11,260 bases of DNA from Pseudomonadota bacterium. GTDB taxonomy: Bacteria > Desulfobacterota > Desulfarculia > Desulfarculales > JAHJDS01. The translations under genes and the position numbers were made by a program. The stretch's first letter is position 1. The number at the start of each line of letters is the position of its first letter. Shown one piece after another: positions 6,974 to 11,260 of this stretch. The stretch covers positions 1 through 11,260 of the forward strand of contig JAHJDS010000415.1 in the NCBI GenBank assembly GCA_018812395.1. Direction: 5' to 3'. The notes below the pieces were generated by a model. It was not told the origin of the DNA, made no database searches, and saw nothing but the letters and a program-made list of their open reading frames with translations.

Positions 6974-7897
6974 TTACCTCGCTAAAAGATTTTCCAGATA
7001 ATGCTGCGCGGCAAAGGCGGCCGTGGCTCCGTCGCCCACGGCGGTCGATATTTGCCGCAAGAGCTTGTGGCGCACGTCCCCGGCCACGAACAACCCCGGG
7101 GTTCGGGTGCGCATGTCCTCGTCGGTGAGGACGAATCCGATGTCGTCACGGTCGGCCAGATCGACCACGAGTTCGCTGTCCGGGATGAGACCGACGAAAG
7201 AGAACACTCCGTTCACCTCGAGCACCGATGGCTCGCCGGTCTTGACGTTTTTGAGGTGCACGGCCTCCACCTGTTCCCGGCCGGCGATCTTCTCGACGAC
7301 CGTGTCCCAGACCGGGGTGATCTTGTCGTTGTCCAGGGCCCGTTTGGCGATGAACTCCACGGCCCGGAATTTGTCCCGCCGATGAATGATGTACACCCGG
7401 TCGGCGAACCGGGTCAGATAGATCGCTTCCTCGACCGCCGAGTCGCCGCCGCCGACCACGGCCAGGGTGGCGTTTTTGTAAAACGGCCCGTCGCAGGTGG
7501 CGCAGTACGACACTCCCCGGCCGATGAACTCGGCCTCGCCCTCGACGCCGAGGGGACGGGGATGGGCCCCGGTGGCCAGGATGACGGCCCCGGTGGTGAC
7601 CTTCTCCCCGGCAAGGGCGAGTTCGAAACCGGTGTCCCGGCCGGCCAGGCTCGACACCTCGGCGCTTCGGATCTCGACCCCGAAGCGCTCGGCGTGGGCC
7701 CGCATCTTGTCCACCAGGTCGAAGCCGGACAGCCCCTCGGGAAAGCCGGGGTAGTTGTCCACCCAGTCGGTGTTGAGGACCTGTCCGCCGGGGCTGATCT
7801 TCTCCAGGATGACGGTCTTGATCTCGGCCCGGGCGGCGTACAGACCGGCGGTCAGGCCGGCCGGGCCGGCCCCGATTATGACCAACTCATAGTCCAT
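6974..7897 (-). CDS. trxB: Thioredoxin-disulfide reductase
   Basis: A 307-residue low-molecular-weight thioredoxin reductase that transfers electrons from NADPH through FAD to thioredoxin in the cytoplasm. The FAD-binding GAGPAG is at 9-14 and the redox-active Cys132-Ala-Thr-Cys135 lies in the NADPH domain. The nucleotide motif GGGDSA is at 149-154. HRRDKFR (172-178) has the arginines that bind the NADPH 2'-phosphate, which argues for NADPH rather than NADH or ferredoxin dependence. GLFVAGDV near 268-275 is the C-terminal FAD motif. Length and motif order are normal. Its ATG follows the trxA stop with no spacing (TAAATG), which predicts translational coupling with its substrate protein. Confidence 0.97.
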   Translation of the reverse strand: MDYELVIIGAGPAGLTAGLYAARAEIKTVILEKISPGGQVLNTDWVDNYPGFPEGLSGFDLVDKMRAHAERFGVEIRSAEVSSLAGRDTGFELALAGEKVTTGAVILATGAHPRPLGVEGEAEFIGRGVSYCATCDGPFYKNATLAVVGGGDSAVEEAIYLTRFADRVYIIHRRDKFRAVEFIAKRALDNDKITPVWDTVVEKIAGREQVEAVHLKNVKTGEPSVLEVNGVFSFVGLIPDSELVVDLADRDDIGFVLTDEDMRTRTPGLFVAGDVRHKLLRQISTAVGDGATAAFAAQHYLENLLAR

Positions 7898-8224
7898 TTA
7901 CAGCAGGCGCTTGAGGACCTCTTCGATGTGGGCCTTGCCCACCGCGCCGACAATCTGGTCCGCCTTCTGGCCGTCCTTGAAGAAGATCAGCGTGGGGATG
8001 GAGCGGATGCCGAACTGGCTCGGCGTCTTGGGGTTCTCGTCCACGTTCATTTTGGTGAATTTGACCCGGCCGACGTAATCATCGGCCAGTTCTTCCACCA
8101 CCGGGGCGATGGCCCGGCAGGGACCGCACCAGGCGGCCCAGAAGTCGACCATAGCCGGAACGTCTGACTTGAGCACTTCAGCGTCGAATTGGTCGTCGCT
8201 GATGTGGAGGACCTTATCGGACAT
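7898..8224 (-). CDS. trxA: Thioredoxin
   Basis: A 108-residue thioredoxin with active site WCGPC (Cys33 and Cys36), preceded by VDFWAA, and the cis-proline segment SIPTLIFF. It is a cytoplasmic dithiol reductant for enzymes such as ribonucleotide reductase and peroxiredoxins and is re-reduced by the adjoining trxB product. I use the ATG at 8224 because AAGGAG (8233-8238) lies eight bases upstream. A GTG three codons earlier would abut the ribosome site and is unlikely. It is the first gene of the trxA-trxB-bamD operon. Its promoter lies about 60 bases upstream, and a mobile element has inserted just beyond that promoter. Confidence 0.97.
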   Translation of the reverse strand: MSDKVLHISDDQFDAEVLKSDVPAMVDFWAAWCGPCRAIAPVVEELADDYVGRVKFTKMNVDENPKTPSQFGIRSIPTLIFFKDGQKADQIVGAVGKAHIEEVLKRLL

Positions 8225-8281
8225 GTAGTTCACTCCTTGGTTGCCGCGGAACGGGTTCAGCCTACTCGATAATCCGCAAAT

Positions 8282-8309
8282 AGTATACCTTGCCGGGGGC
8301 GTTTGTCAA
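8282..8309 (-). promoter_or_regulatory. Near-consensus sigma70 promoter of trxA-trxB-bamD
   Basis: On the minus strand a perfect TTGACA (8304-8309) is followed after 16 bases by TATACT (8282-8287). The expected start, near 8275, gives a leader of about 50 bases to the trxA ATG. The mobile element's target duplication begins only 8 bases upstream of the -35 box. Confidence 0.85.
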
Positions 8310-8316
8310 CTCGAGG

Positions 8317-8324
8317 CCCGGGGG
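8317..8324. repeat. Target-site duplication, left copy
   Basis: CCCGGGGG directly abuts the left terminal inverted repeat and is identical to 10875-10882, which abuts the right one. Direct duplications of 8-9 bases are typical of IS1-family insertion. The sequence is low in complexity, so the exact register is uncertain by a base or two. Confidence 0.8.
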
Positions 8325-8343
8325 GGTGCTGTCCTAATTTGGA
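8325..8343 (+). repeat. Terminal inverted repeat, left
   Basis: Reading inward, GGTGCTGTCCTAATTTGGA matches the right end (GGTGGTGTCCTAATTTGAA) at 17 of 19 positions; the differences are at positions 5 and 18. The stop of the first passenger gene is only about 60 bases inside. Confidence 0.88.
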
Positions 8344-8401
8344 AAAGAGCTGCCGACCCCAAAAATAAGGCGGCCAATCGAATGAAAAAAAGATGGGGGG
8401 G

Positions 8402-9127
8402 CTATTCGTCTGTTTGCTCAGTTTGGCCCTTGGCCTTGCTGGTTTCTCGTAAGCCTCTTTGCTGTAGGGCTAAGTATGCGCGGAATAATTTAATGTCATC
8501 ACGGGTGTGCTTCCTGCCTTTAAAAACAACCTCTACATCAAGCCCATCGCCCAATCCATAAACATATCGGCTGGTTTGGGAGGGGGGGGCGCCCTGGTCT
8601 GTCCCGGGTTGATGGTCCATTTGCTTCTCCTCACCGTTGGCATCTTCATCGTCTTGGCGAGGAGTATACTCGGTCTTATCGAGTCTGGCAAGCCTTAAAT
8701 TTGCCTTGTAAGCCCTAGCAATAAACTCGGCAGCTTCTTGATTGTACTCCTTCTCCATGATAAGCCAGTTTTGGATAGTCCCCTCCGACCCTTCGGCGCG
8801 GTCGCTATCGAAAATATCACTAAACACTCTAGGCTCAAGCGCCGCCGCTTCTAACGCCTCGATTTGATTGGGGTCTCCATCCGGATAAATAGCGACCTGT
8901 AGCCCTCTGGCAGACAGCACGACCCCCTTTTTGTCGATGTTGATGAATCCGTACTGACGCAGGGCGCTTAATAGTCTCCGTGACTTTCCATTGACGGAAT
9001 TGTAGCCCCAAGCCTGGACAGCCTCATTACGCTGTACCAAGGATCGGCCGCTTTTTTCATACAACTTGCGGACGAGAGTAATGGAATCGGCTAGGTCAAC
9101 GGACGGATAATTCGGGCTGCGTCCCAT
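8402..9127 (-). CDS. Winged-helix-like protein of unknown function (element passenger)
   Basis: A 241-residue protein opening MGRSPNYPSVDLADSI. Residues ~10-85 look like a small helix-turn-helix or winged-helix domain: AVQAWGYNSVNGKSRRLL as a helical pair, then YGFINIDKKGVVLSARG as the wing. Residues ~90-150 are helical. An acidic, Gln-rich linker follows, then a C-terminal beta-hairpin plus helix (~188-230: RYVYGLGDGLDVEVVFKG, then TRDDIKLFRAYLAL). From memory it resembles a widespread family of uncharacterised bacterial proteins starting near SPNYPS, but no function is established that I can name. The start is secure: AAGGAGGT lies six bases before the ATG. It is divergent from the transposase and inside the same terminal repeats. 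A role as the element's own DNA-binding regulator or as a host-benefit gene is conjecture. Confidence 0.85.
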   Translation of the reverse strand: MGRSPNYPSVDLADSITLVRKLYEKSGRSLVQRNEAVQAWGYNSVNGKSRRLLSALRQYGFINIDKKGVVLSARGLQVAIYPDGDPNQIEALEAAALEPRVFSDIFDSDRAEGSEGTIQNWLIMEKEYNQEAAEFIARAYKANLRLARLDKTEYTPRQDDEDANGEEKQMDHQPGTDQGAPPSQTSRYVYGLGDGLDVEVVFKGRKHTRDDIKLFRAYLALQQRGLRETSKAKGQTEQTDE

Positions 9128-9157
9128 GGGAACACCTCCTTTCTATGGTCTGGGGGT

Positions 9158-9187
9158 ATCCTAGCAGAGGGTTGGCGCGGCAGTCAA
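9158..9187 (-). promoter_or_regulatory. Promoter of the winged-helix-like gene
   Basis: On the minus strand TTGACT (9182-9187) and TAGGAT (9158-9163) are separated by 18 bases. Transcription would start near 9150, about 25 bases before the ATG, just upstream of the strong ribosome site. Confidence 0.65.
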
Positions 9188-9207
9188 GACATATTTTGGG
9201 AGTGGCT

Positions 9208-9237
9208 AAAAAAAATGCCGTGGCATATCGTTTTTTT
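9208..9237 (-). terminator. Small terminator-like hairpin, possibly bidirectional
   Basis: ATGC and GCAT pair around CGTG (9215-9226), with an A-run on one side (9208-9214) and T7 on the other (9231-9237). On the minus strand the hairpin is followed immediately by a run of seven T. It precedes the passenger gene's promoter and would stop minus-strand transcripts from the transposase side. The stem itself is short. Confidence 0.45.
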
Positions 9238-9239
9238 AC

Positions 9240-9268
9240 TTGACACCACCCTGCCCATCCCCCATGCT
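9240..9268 (+). promoter_or_regulatory. Candidate transposase promoter
   Basis: A perfect TTGACA (9240-9245) is followed after 17 bases by CATGCT (9263-9268), a weak -10 box. A start near 9275 would give a transposase leader of about 300 bases. A weak promoter would suit transposase expression kept low, but the -10 match is poor. Confidence 0.45.
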
Positions 9269-9271
9269 GAT

Positions 9272-9313
9272 TAATAAAAGGAAGGGCCGCAACGGTGGCA
9301 GCCGCTGCGGCCC
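9272..9313 (-). terminator. GC hairpin with T-rich tail, minus orientation
   Basis: GGGCCGCA (9284-9291) pairs with TGCGGCCC (9306-9313), and CGG/CCG pairs inside. On the minus strand the stem is followed by TTCCTTTTATTAA (9271-9283), as in a rho-independent terminator. No minus-strand gene precedes it, so its likely effect is to block antisense transcription. On the plus strand it would be the first structure in the transposase leader. Confidence 0.5.
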
Positions 9314-9342
9314 ATGAACCAAACATCAGCCTGGAGTAGACG

Positions 9343-9582
9343 ATGTTCGTTCGGTTCCGATTTTTTCCTACGCTAGCACGGCCGCCACCACTCCTTATGA
9401 GGACAATCTGGGGGTGGCGCCTTTCTTTACCGGGGGGCGCCGCCCTCGCGGTTTCAATCGTTCCCGCCGACTGCGGCAACAGCCGACGGGAACTGAAATC
9501 TCCCGAGCGGATAGAGCCCGCCCAAGTGATCCCAAACACATTATCGGGTTCTCCGCCGGGAAAGTCAAGGGGGACCCGATGA
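9343..9582 (+). CDS. Possible leader ORF coupled to the transposase
   Basis: A 79-codon frame with GGAG six bases before its ATG. Its stop overlaps the transposase start as ATGA (9579-9582), a typical arrangement for translational coupling. The product is Arg- and Pro-rich, has no domain I recognise and does not resemble InsA of IS1. Its middle also encodes strong RNA hairpins, so constraint there may be on RNA rather than protein. It may be a regulatory leader peptide or chance. Confidence 0.3.
   Translation: MFVRFRFFPTLARPPPLLMRTIWGWRLSLPGGAALAVSIVPADCGNSRRELKSPERIEPAQVIPNTLSGSPPGKSRGTR
9412..9445 (+). promoter_or_regulatory. Leader hairpin 2 of the transposase mRNA
   Basis: The arms 9412-9421 and 9436-9445 form a 10-bp stem that includes one U-G pair valid only in the plus-strand RNA. 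An alternative pairing of GCCACC (9384-9389) with GGTGGC (9413-9418) would exclude this hairpin, so the leader could switch between two folds. Confidence 0.45.
9452..9498 (+). promoter_or_regulatory. Leader hairpin 3 of the transposase mRNA
   Basis: A long symmetric hairpin: TTTCA with TGAAA (9452-9456, 9494-9498), then GTTCCCG with CGGGAAC (9460-9466, 9487-9493). A 4x4 internal loop follows with CCGA on both sides, then CTG with CAG closing a CGGCAA loop. It ends 80 bases before the transposase ATG. Confidence 0.5.
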
Positions 9583-10403
9583 ACCGGCTGTCAAGAGAAA
9601 AGCAAGTGACCGTCCTCAATGCCCTCATCGAGGGATGTTCAATCAGAAGCATCGAGCGAATGACCCAGGTGCATCGAGACACGATCATGCGCCTTATGTG
9701 TCGGGTGGGCCAGGGGTGCGCCCACCTCATGGACGCCAAGATGCGCGGGCTACGCTGCGAAAACGTCCAGGTGGACGAACTATGGAGTTTCGTCGGAAAG
9801 AAACAAAAGCGCCTGACACCCACAGAACAGCGGGCCGGTGAGCTTGGCGACCAATATATCTTTGTGGCCCTGGACGCCGATACCAAGCTGATCCCCGCTT
9901 TTCTGGTCGGCAATCGTAACGGCGAAAACGCCAACAAATTCATGCTTGACCTACAATCGCGGCTGGTGAACCGAATCCAGCTAAGCACAGATGCCTTTAC
10001 TCCCTATCCCGAGGCCGTAGAAAATGCCTTTGGTGCCTCTATAGACTATGGGCAGCTTGTCAAGACGTACCGCTCGAACGGCGCGGGGCGCGGGCGCTAC
10101 GCCCCACCGGAGATTGTGTCCATCACCAAAACCGTAGTCTCTGGCCGCCCCGACAAAAAAGGCATAAGCACGTCTTATATCGAGCGCCAGAACCTTACGC
10201 TCAGGATGCAGATGCGCCGTCTGACCAGACTGACCAATGCTTTCAGTAAAAAGCTCTCCAATCTCAAGGCGGCCCTGGCGCTCCATTTCGCTTGGTACAA
10301 CCTGGGGCGGATTCATCAGAGCCTTCGCGTGACCCCCGCCATGGAGGCGGGCGTGACGGGCCGTGTCTGGACCATGAAGGAAATTGCGACCTTGGCGGAT
10401 TGA
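9579..10403 (+). CDS. IS1-family-like DDE transposase
   Basis: A 274-residue transposase. Residues ~8-42 form a helix-turn-helix for end recognition (LIEGCSIRSIERMTQVHRD). The RNase H-fold catalytic core carries the acidic triad Asp66 (QVDELWSF), Asp138 (LSTDAF) and Glu202 (SYIERQNL), followed by conserved QMRRLTRLTNAFSKK and RIHQSLRVTPAM. These match the single-ORF IS1-type (InsB-like) proteins common in many bacteria, in which no frameshift is needed. The ATG at 9579 has AGGGGG just upstream and gives the family N-terminus MNRLS. An in-frame start at 9414 would add 55 residues unlike the family. All catalytic residues are intact. Two small genes follow before the right element end. Confidence 0.92.
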   Translation: MNRLSREKQVTVLNALIEGCSIRSIERMTQVHRDTIMRLMCRVGQGCAHLMDAKMRGLRCENVQVDELWSFVGKKQKRLTPTEQRAGELGDQYIFVALDADTKLIPAFLVGNRNGENANKFMLDLQSRLVNRIQLSTDAFTPYPEAVENAFGASIDYGQLVKTYRSNGAGRGRYAPPEIVSITKTVVSGRPDKKGISTSYIERQNLTLRMQMRRLTRLTNAFSKKLSNLKAALALHFAWYNLGRIHQSLRVTPAMEAGVTGRVWTMKEIATLAD

Positions 10404-10405
10404 GA

Positions 10406-10427
10406 ATTAGGCAGGATAACCCATACC
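10406..10427. repeat. Internal inverted repeat, left arm
   Basis: This 22-base block, three bases past the transposase stop, is the reverse complement of 10631-10651 apart from one extra C. In the plus-strand transcript the two arms could form a ~21-bp duplex enclosing the 47-residue gene. The right arm also encodes ILGRITIP of the 77-residue protein on the minus strand, so this arm looks like an inverted copy of that coding stretch. Confidence 0.8.
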
Positions 10428-10443
10428 TTAAGGAGAAAGGCTT

Positions 10444-10587
10444 ATGGCAAAGAACGAGAAAACGTCTAAACGTGTTGGCAAGAAAGCCTCAAAACAACTG
10501 AGGGACCCCAAAACCTCCAAAGACGCCAAAAGCGTTGCGGGTTCAGCCTTAACGCAACGCCCCGACAAAAAGAAAAAAAAGAAGTAG
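10444..10587 (+). CDS. Small lysine-rich protein (47 residues) behind the transposase
   Basis: A real small gene by context: AAGGAG (10430-10435) lies eight bases before the ATG, 40 bases after the transposase stop on the same strand. The product is very basic, beginning MAKNEKTSKRVGKKASKQL and ending in KKKKKK. Its core reads DPKTSKDAKSVAGSAL. From memory similar short proteins with KASK...SAAGSALSQ occur widely in proteobacteria, some next to IS1-like transposases, with no established function. The composition suggests nucleic-acid binding, so it may be an accessory transposition or regulatory factor; this is conjecture. Its stop directly abuts the stop of the 77-residue gene on the other strand. 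Confidence 0.8.
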   Translation: MAKNEKTSKRVGKKASKQLRDPKTSKDAKSVAGSALTQRPDKKKKKK

Positions 10588-10821
10588 TTAGTCTACTTCA
10601 AGACACAGTACCCTTACAACCGCACAAGCCGGTATGGTTATCCTGCCTAATATTTGGCCCCCACCGCAAGTGGGGGCCAAAGTTTTATAATTCTCGTTGT
10701 CCTCAAGCAAGAATCCAAGCGACTGACAGACGACAGGTTCTAGGGGCTCTAACCCCTCAACGTATTCCCAGCCCTCCGATCCCCTCTTGGAATCAAGCCA
10801 TTCGATCATCACCGGTTTCAT
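10588..10821 (-). CDS. Conserved-looking 77-residue protein of unknown function
   Basis: The product begins MKPVMIEWLDSKRGSEGW and contains LEPVVCQSLGFLLEDNENY, LAPTCGGGQILG and RITIPACAVVRV. This pattern resembles a family of short phage- and plasmid-associated hypothetical proteins (WLDS ... S.G.L ... LAP ... ITIP..AV) that I know only as uncharacterised. GAGGTG lies four bases before the ATG at 10821; a second ATG at 10809 is possible. The gene reads inward from the right element end and meets the 47-residue gene tail-to-tail. A strong plus-strand terminator lies inside its coding sequence. It may have been acquired from a phage or plasmid. Confidence 0.68.
   Translation of the reverse strand: MKPVMIEWLDSKRGSEGWEYVEGLEPLEPVVCQSLGFLLEDNENYKTLAPTCGGGQILGRITIPACAVVRVLCLEVD
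10631..10651. repeat. Internal inverted repeat, right arm
   Basis: Partner of 10406-10427 and one base short of it. It ends two bases before the terminator hairpin at 10653, so a transcript stopped there would just include the complete arm. Confidence 0.8.
10653..10686 (+). terminator. Rho-independent terminator of the transposase transcript
   Basis: A perfect 12-bp stem, TTTGGCCCCCAC with GTGGGGGCCAAA, closes a CGCAA loop and is followed by GTTTTAT. It would end the transposase and 47-residue-protein mRNA inside the element. It lies within the coding sequence of the opposite-strand 77-residue gene. Confidence 0.85.
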
Positions 10822-10855
10822 CGTTCACCTCTTTACCCCTTCCCTTATCGGCACA

Positions 10856-10874
10856 TTCAAATTAGGACACCACC
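10856..10874 (-). repeat. Terminal inverted repeat, right
   Basis: Read inward on the minus strand, GGTGGTGTCCTAATTTGAA matches the left terminal repeat at 17 of 19 positions, and the CACC end abuts the right target duplication. Only about 34 bases separate it from the start of the 77-residue gene. Confidence 0.88.
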
Positions 10875-10882
10875 CCCGGGGG
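10875..10882. repeat. Target-site duplication, right copy
   Basis: CCCGGGGG, identical to 8317-8324. The predicted empty site is GAGG, one CCCGGGGG, then CCGTCC, inside a near-palindrome GGCCCGGGGGCC. Confidence 0.8.
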
Positions 10883-10888
10883 CCGTCC

Positions 10889-10905
10889 CACGGCCGAAGG
10901 CCGTG
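10889..10905 (-). terminator. GC hairpin after the LysE-type gene
   Basis: CACGGCC pairs with GGCCGTG around a 3-base loop, 11 bases past the exporter's stop. No T-tract follows; the sequence runs into the target duplication and the mobile element. In the empty site the trxA promoter would follow directly. It may be a weak or factor-assisted terminator. Confidence 0.4.
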
Positions 10906-10916
10906 CCCCACCGGCC

Positions 10917-11260
10917 TCATCGGCCGTGGCTCAACAGGCCGATCCCGTGGATCAAAAAATAAATCCCGAAACCGATCAGGACCACGGCGCAGACGCCGAC
11001 CAGCCCCTGATATAGGGGGCGGTTCAGAAAACGCCGGCCGCCGGCCACGAGCCCCGAGACAAATGAGAACCACACCAGGTCGCTCAGGACGTGGCCCACA
11101 AAGAAGGCCGCCACCCCGGCCAGGCTCAGCCGCTGCCGGATGACCATCGGCCCCACCGTGGCCCACCACAGCACCCAGTAGGGGTTGGAGATCGAGGTCA
11201 GCACCCCGGCCCAAAAGGGACCGAGCCCGCCGGCCGATCCGGCCTCTAGTTCCAGGGACA
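10917..11260 (-). CDS. LysE/RhtB-family exporter, C-terminal part (runs off the window)
   Basis: The frame is open from the window edge to the stop at 10917, giving about 114 C-terminal residues of an integral membrane protein. The conserved segment LTSISNPYWVLWWATVGP matches the family's SNP motif at the central transmembrane helix. Two hydrophobic helices follow (about GVAAFFVGHVLSDLVWFSFV and GLVGVCAVVLIGFGIYFLIH). LysE/RhtB proteins export amino acids or related small molecules across the inner membrane; the substrate cannot be told here. The usual length is about 200-220 residues, so roughly the N-terminal half lies outside. An internal GTG at 11204 is not the true start, since family sequence continues upstream of it. 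Before the element inserted, this gene lay directly upstream of trxA. Confidence 0.85.
   Translation of the reverse strand, partial: SLELEAGSAGGLGPFWAGVLTSISNPYWVLWWATVGPMVIRQRLSLAGVAAFFVGHVLSDLVWFSFVSGLVAGGRRFLNRPLYQGLVGVCAVVLIGFGIYFLIHGIGLLSHGR

Larger units (their letters stand above)
8325..10874. mobile_element. Complete IS1-family-like transposon with passenger genes
   Basis: A 2,550-bp element defined by three independent signs: matching terminal inverted repeats (8325-8343 and 10856-10874), an exact 8-bp target duplication outside them, and an internal DDE transposase. Both ends begin GGTGNTG, which fits the GGnnnTG end rule of the IS1 family. Gene order is winged-helix-like protein (minus), transposase (plus), lysine-rich 47-residue protein (plus), 77-residue protein (minus). 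The element is visibly AT-richer than the GC-rich host genes on both sides. The classical IS1 is about 770 bp with two frameshifted ORFs; longer, single-ORF IS1-type elements are known, but I do not recognise this particular assembly. All frames are open and the ends intact, so it may still be active or recently inserted. Confidence 0.88.

Noticed and set aside
7001..8167. 388-codon plus-strand frame
   Set aside because: It covers trxB and trxA in antisense; both real genes have complete catalytic motifs, and the antisense product has none.
8341..8401. Terminator after the winged-helix-like gene
   Set aside because: The minus strand has a T7 run soon after the stop but no stem before it.
9096..9539. 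147-codon minus-strand frame in the element's divergent region
   Set aside because: It runs through two promoters, two terminator hairpins and the start of the passenger gene, in another frame and with no ribosome site.
9414..9578. In-frame N-terminal extension of the transposase
   Set aside because: The extra 55 residues are Arg/Pro-rich and coincide with strong RNA hairpins; the ATG at 9579 gives the normal family start.

Overview
This window looks like chromosome of a high-GC Gram-negative bacterium, most likely a deltaproteobacterial (Desulfobacterota-like) lineage. That assignment is an inference. It rests on a short C-family DNA polymerase next to lexA, a long (~590-residue) acyl-CoA dehydrogenase, a BamD-type outer-membrane lipoprotein behind a trxA-trxB pair, and strongly GC-rich codon use. 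Almost all host genes lie on the minus strand.

Region by region, left to right. (1) 1-343 is a gene-poor stretch of degenerate, partly palindromic repeats. (2) 344-3777 holds a LexA repressor and, downstream of it, a short DnaE2/ImuC-like polymerase. This resembles an SOS mutagenesis cassette without imuA/imuB in view. (3) 3914-4249 is AT-richer and noncoding, and folds on paper into a compact multi-helix RNA with a three-way junction. (4) 4250-6019 is an acyl-CoA dehydrogenase. (5) 6230-8224 is a clear trxA-trxB-bamD operon, with a near-consensus sigma70 promoter (8282-8309) and a rho-independent terminator (6115-6149). (6) 8325-10874 is a complete 2,550-bp mobile element. (7) From 10917 to the window edge is the C-terminal part of a LysE-type exporter.

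The main result is region 6. It is bounded by ~19-bp imperfect terminal inverted repeats beginning GGTG[C/G]TGTCC and by an exact 8-bp target duplication, CCCGGGGG. Its transposase is a single-ORF IS1-family-like DDE enzyme. Besides the transposase it carries three other genes: a 241-residue winged-helix-like protein on the opposite strand, a 47-residue lysine-rich protein behind the transposase, and a 77-residue protein tail-to-tail with the latter. It also has a long, heavily folded transposase leader, two minus-oriented terminator-like hairpins in its divergent intergenic region, and a 21/22-bp inverted repeat that encloses the 47-residue gene. This is much more than a minimal IS1 (under 1 kb) and is the best candidate here for an undescribed system.

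Removing the element and one target copy rejoins the LysE gene, a GC hairpin behind it, and the trxA promoter. The insertion therefore landed 15 bp upstream of the trxA -35 box without breaking a gene.
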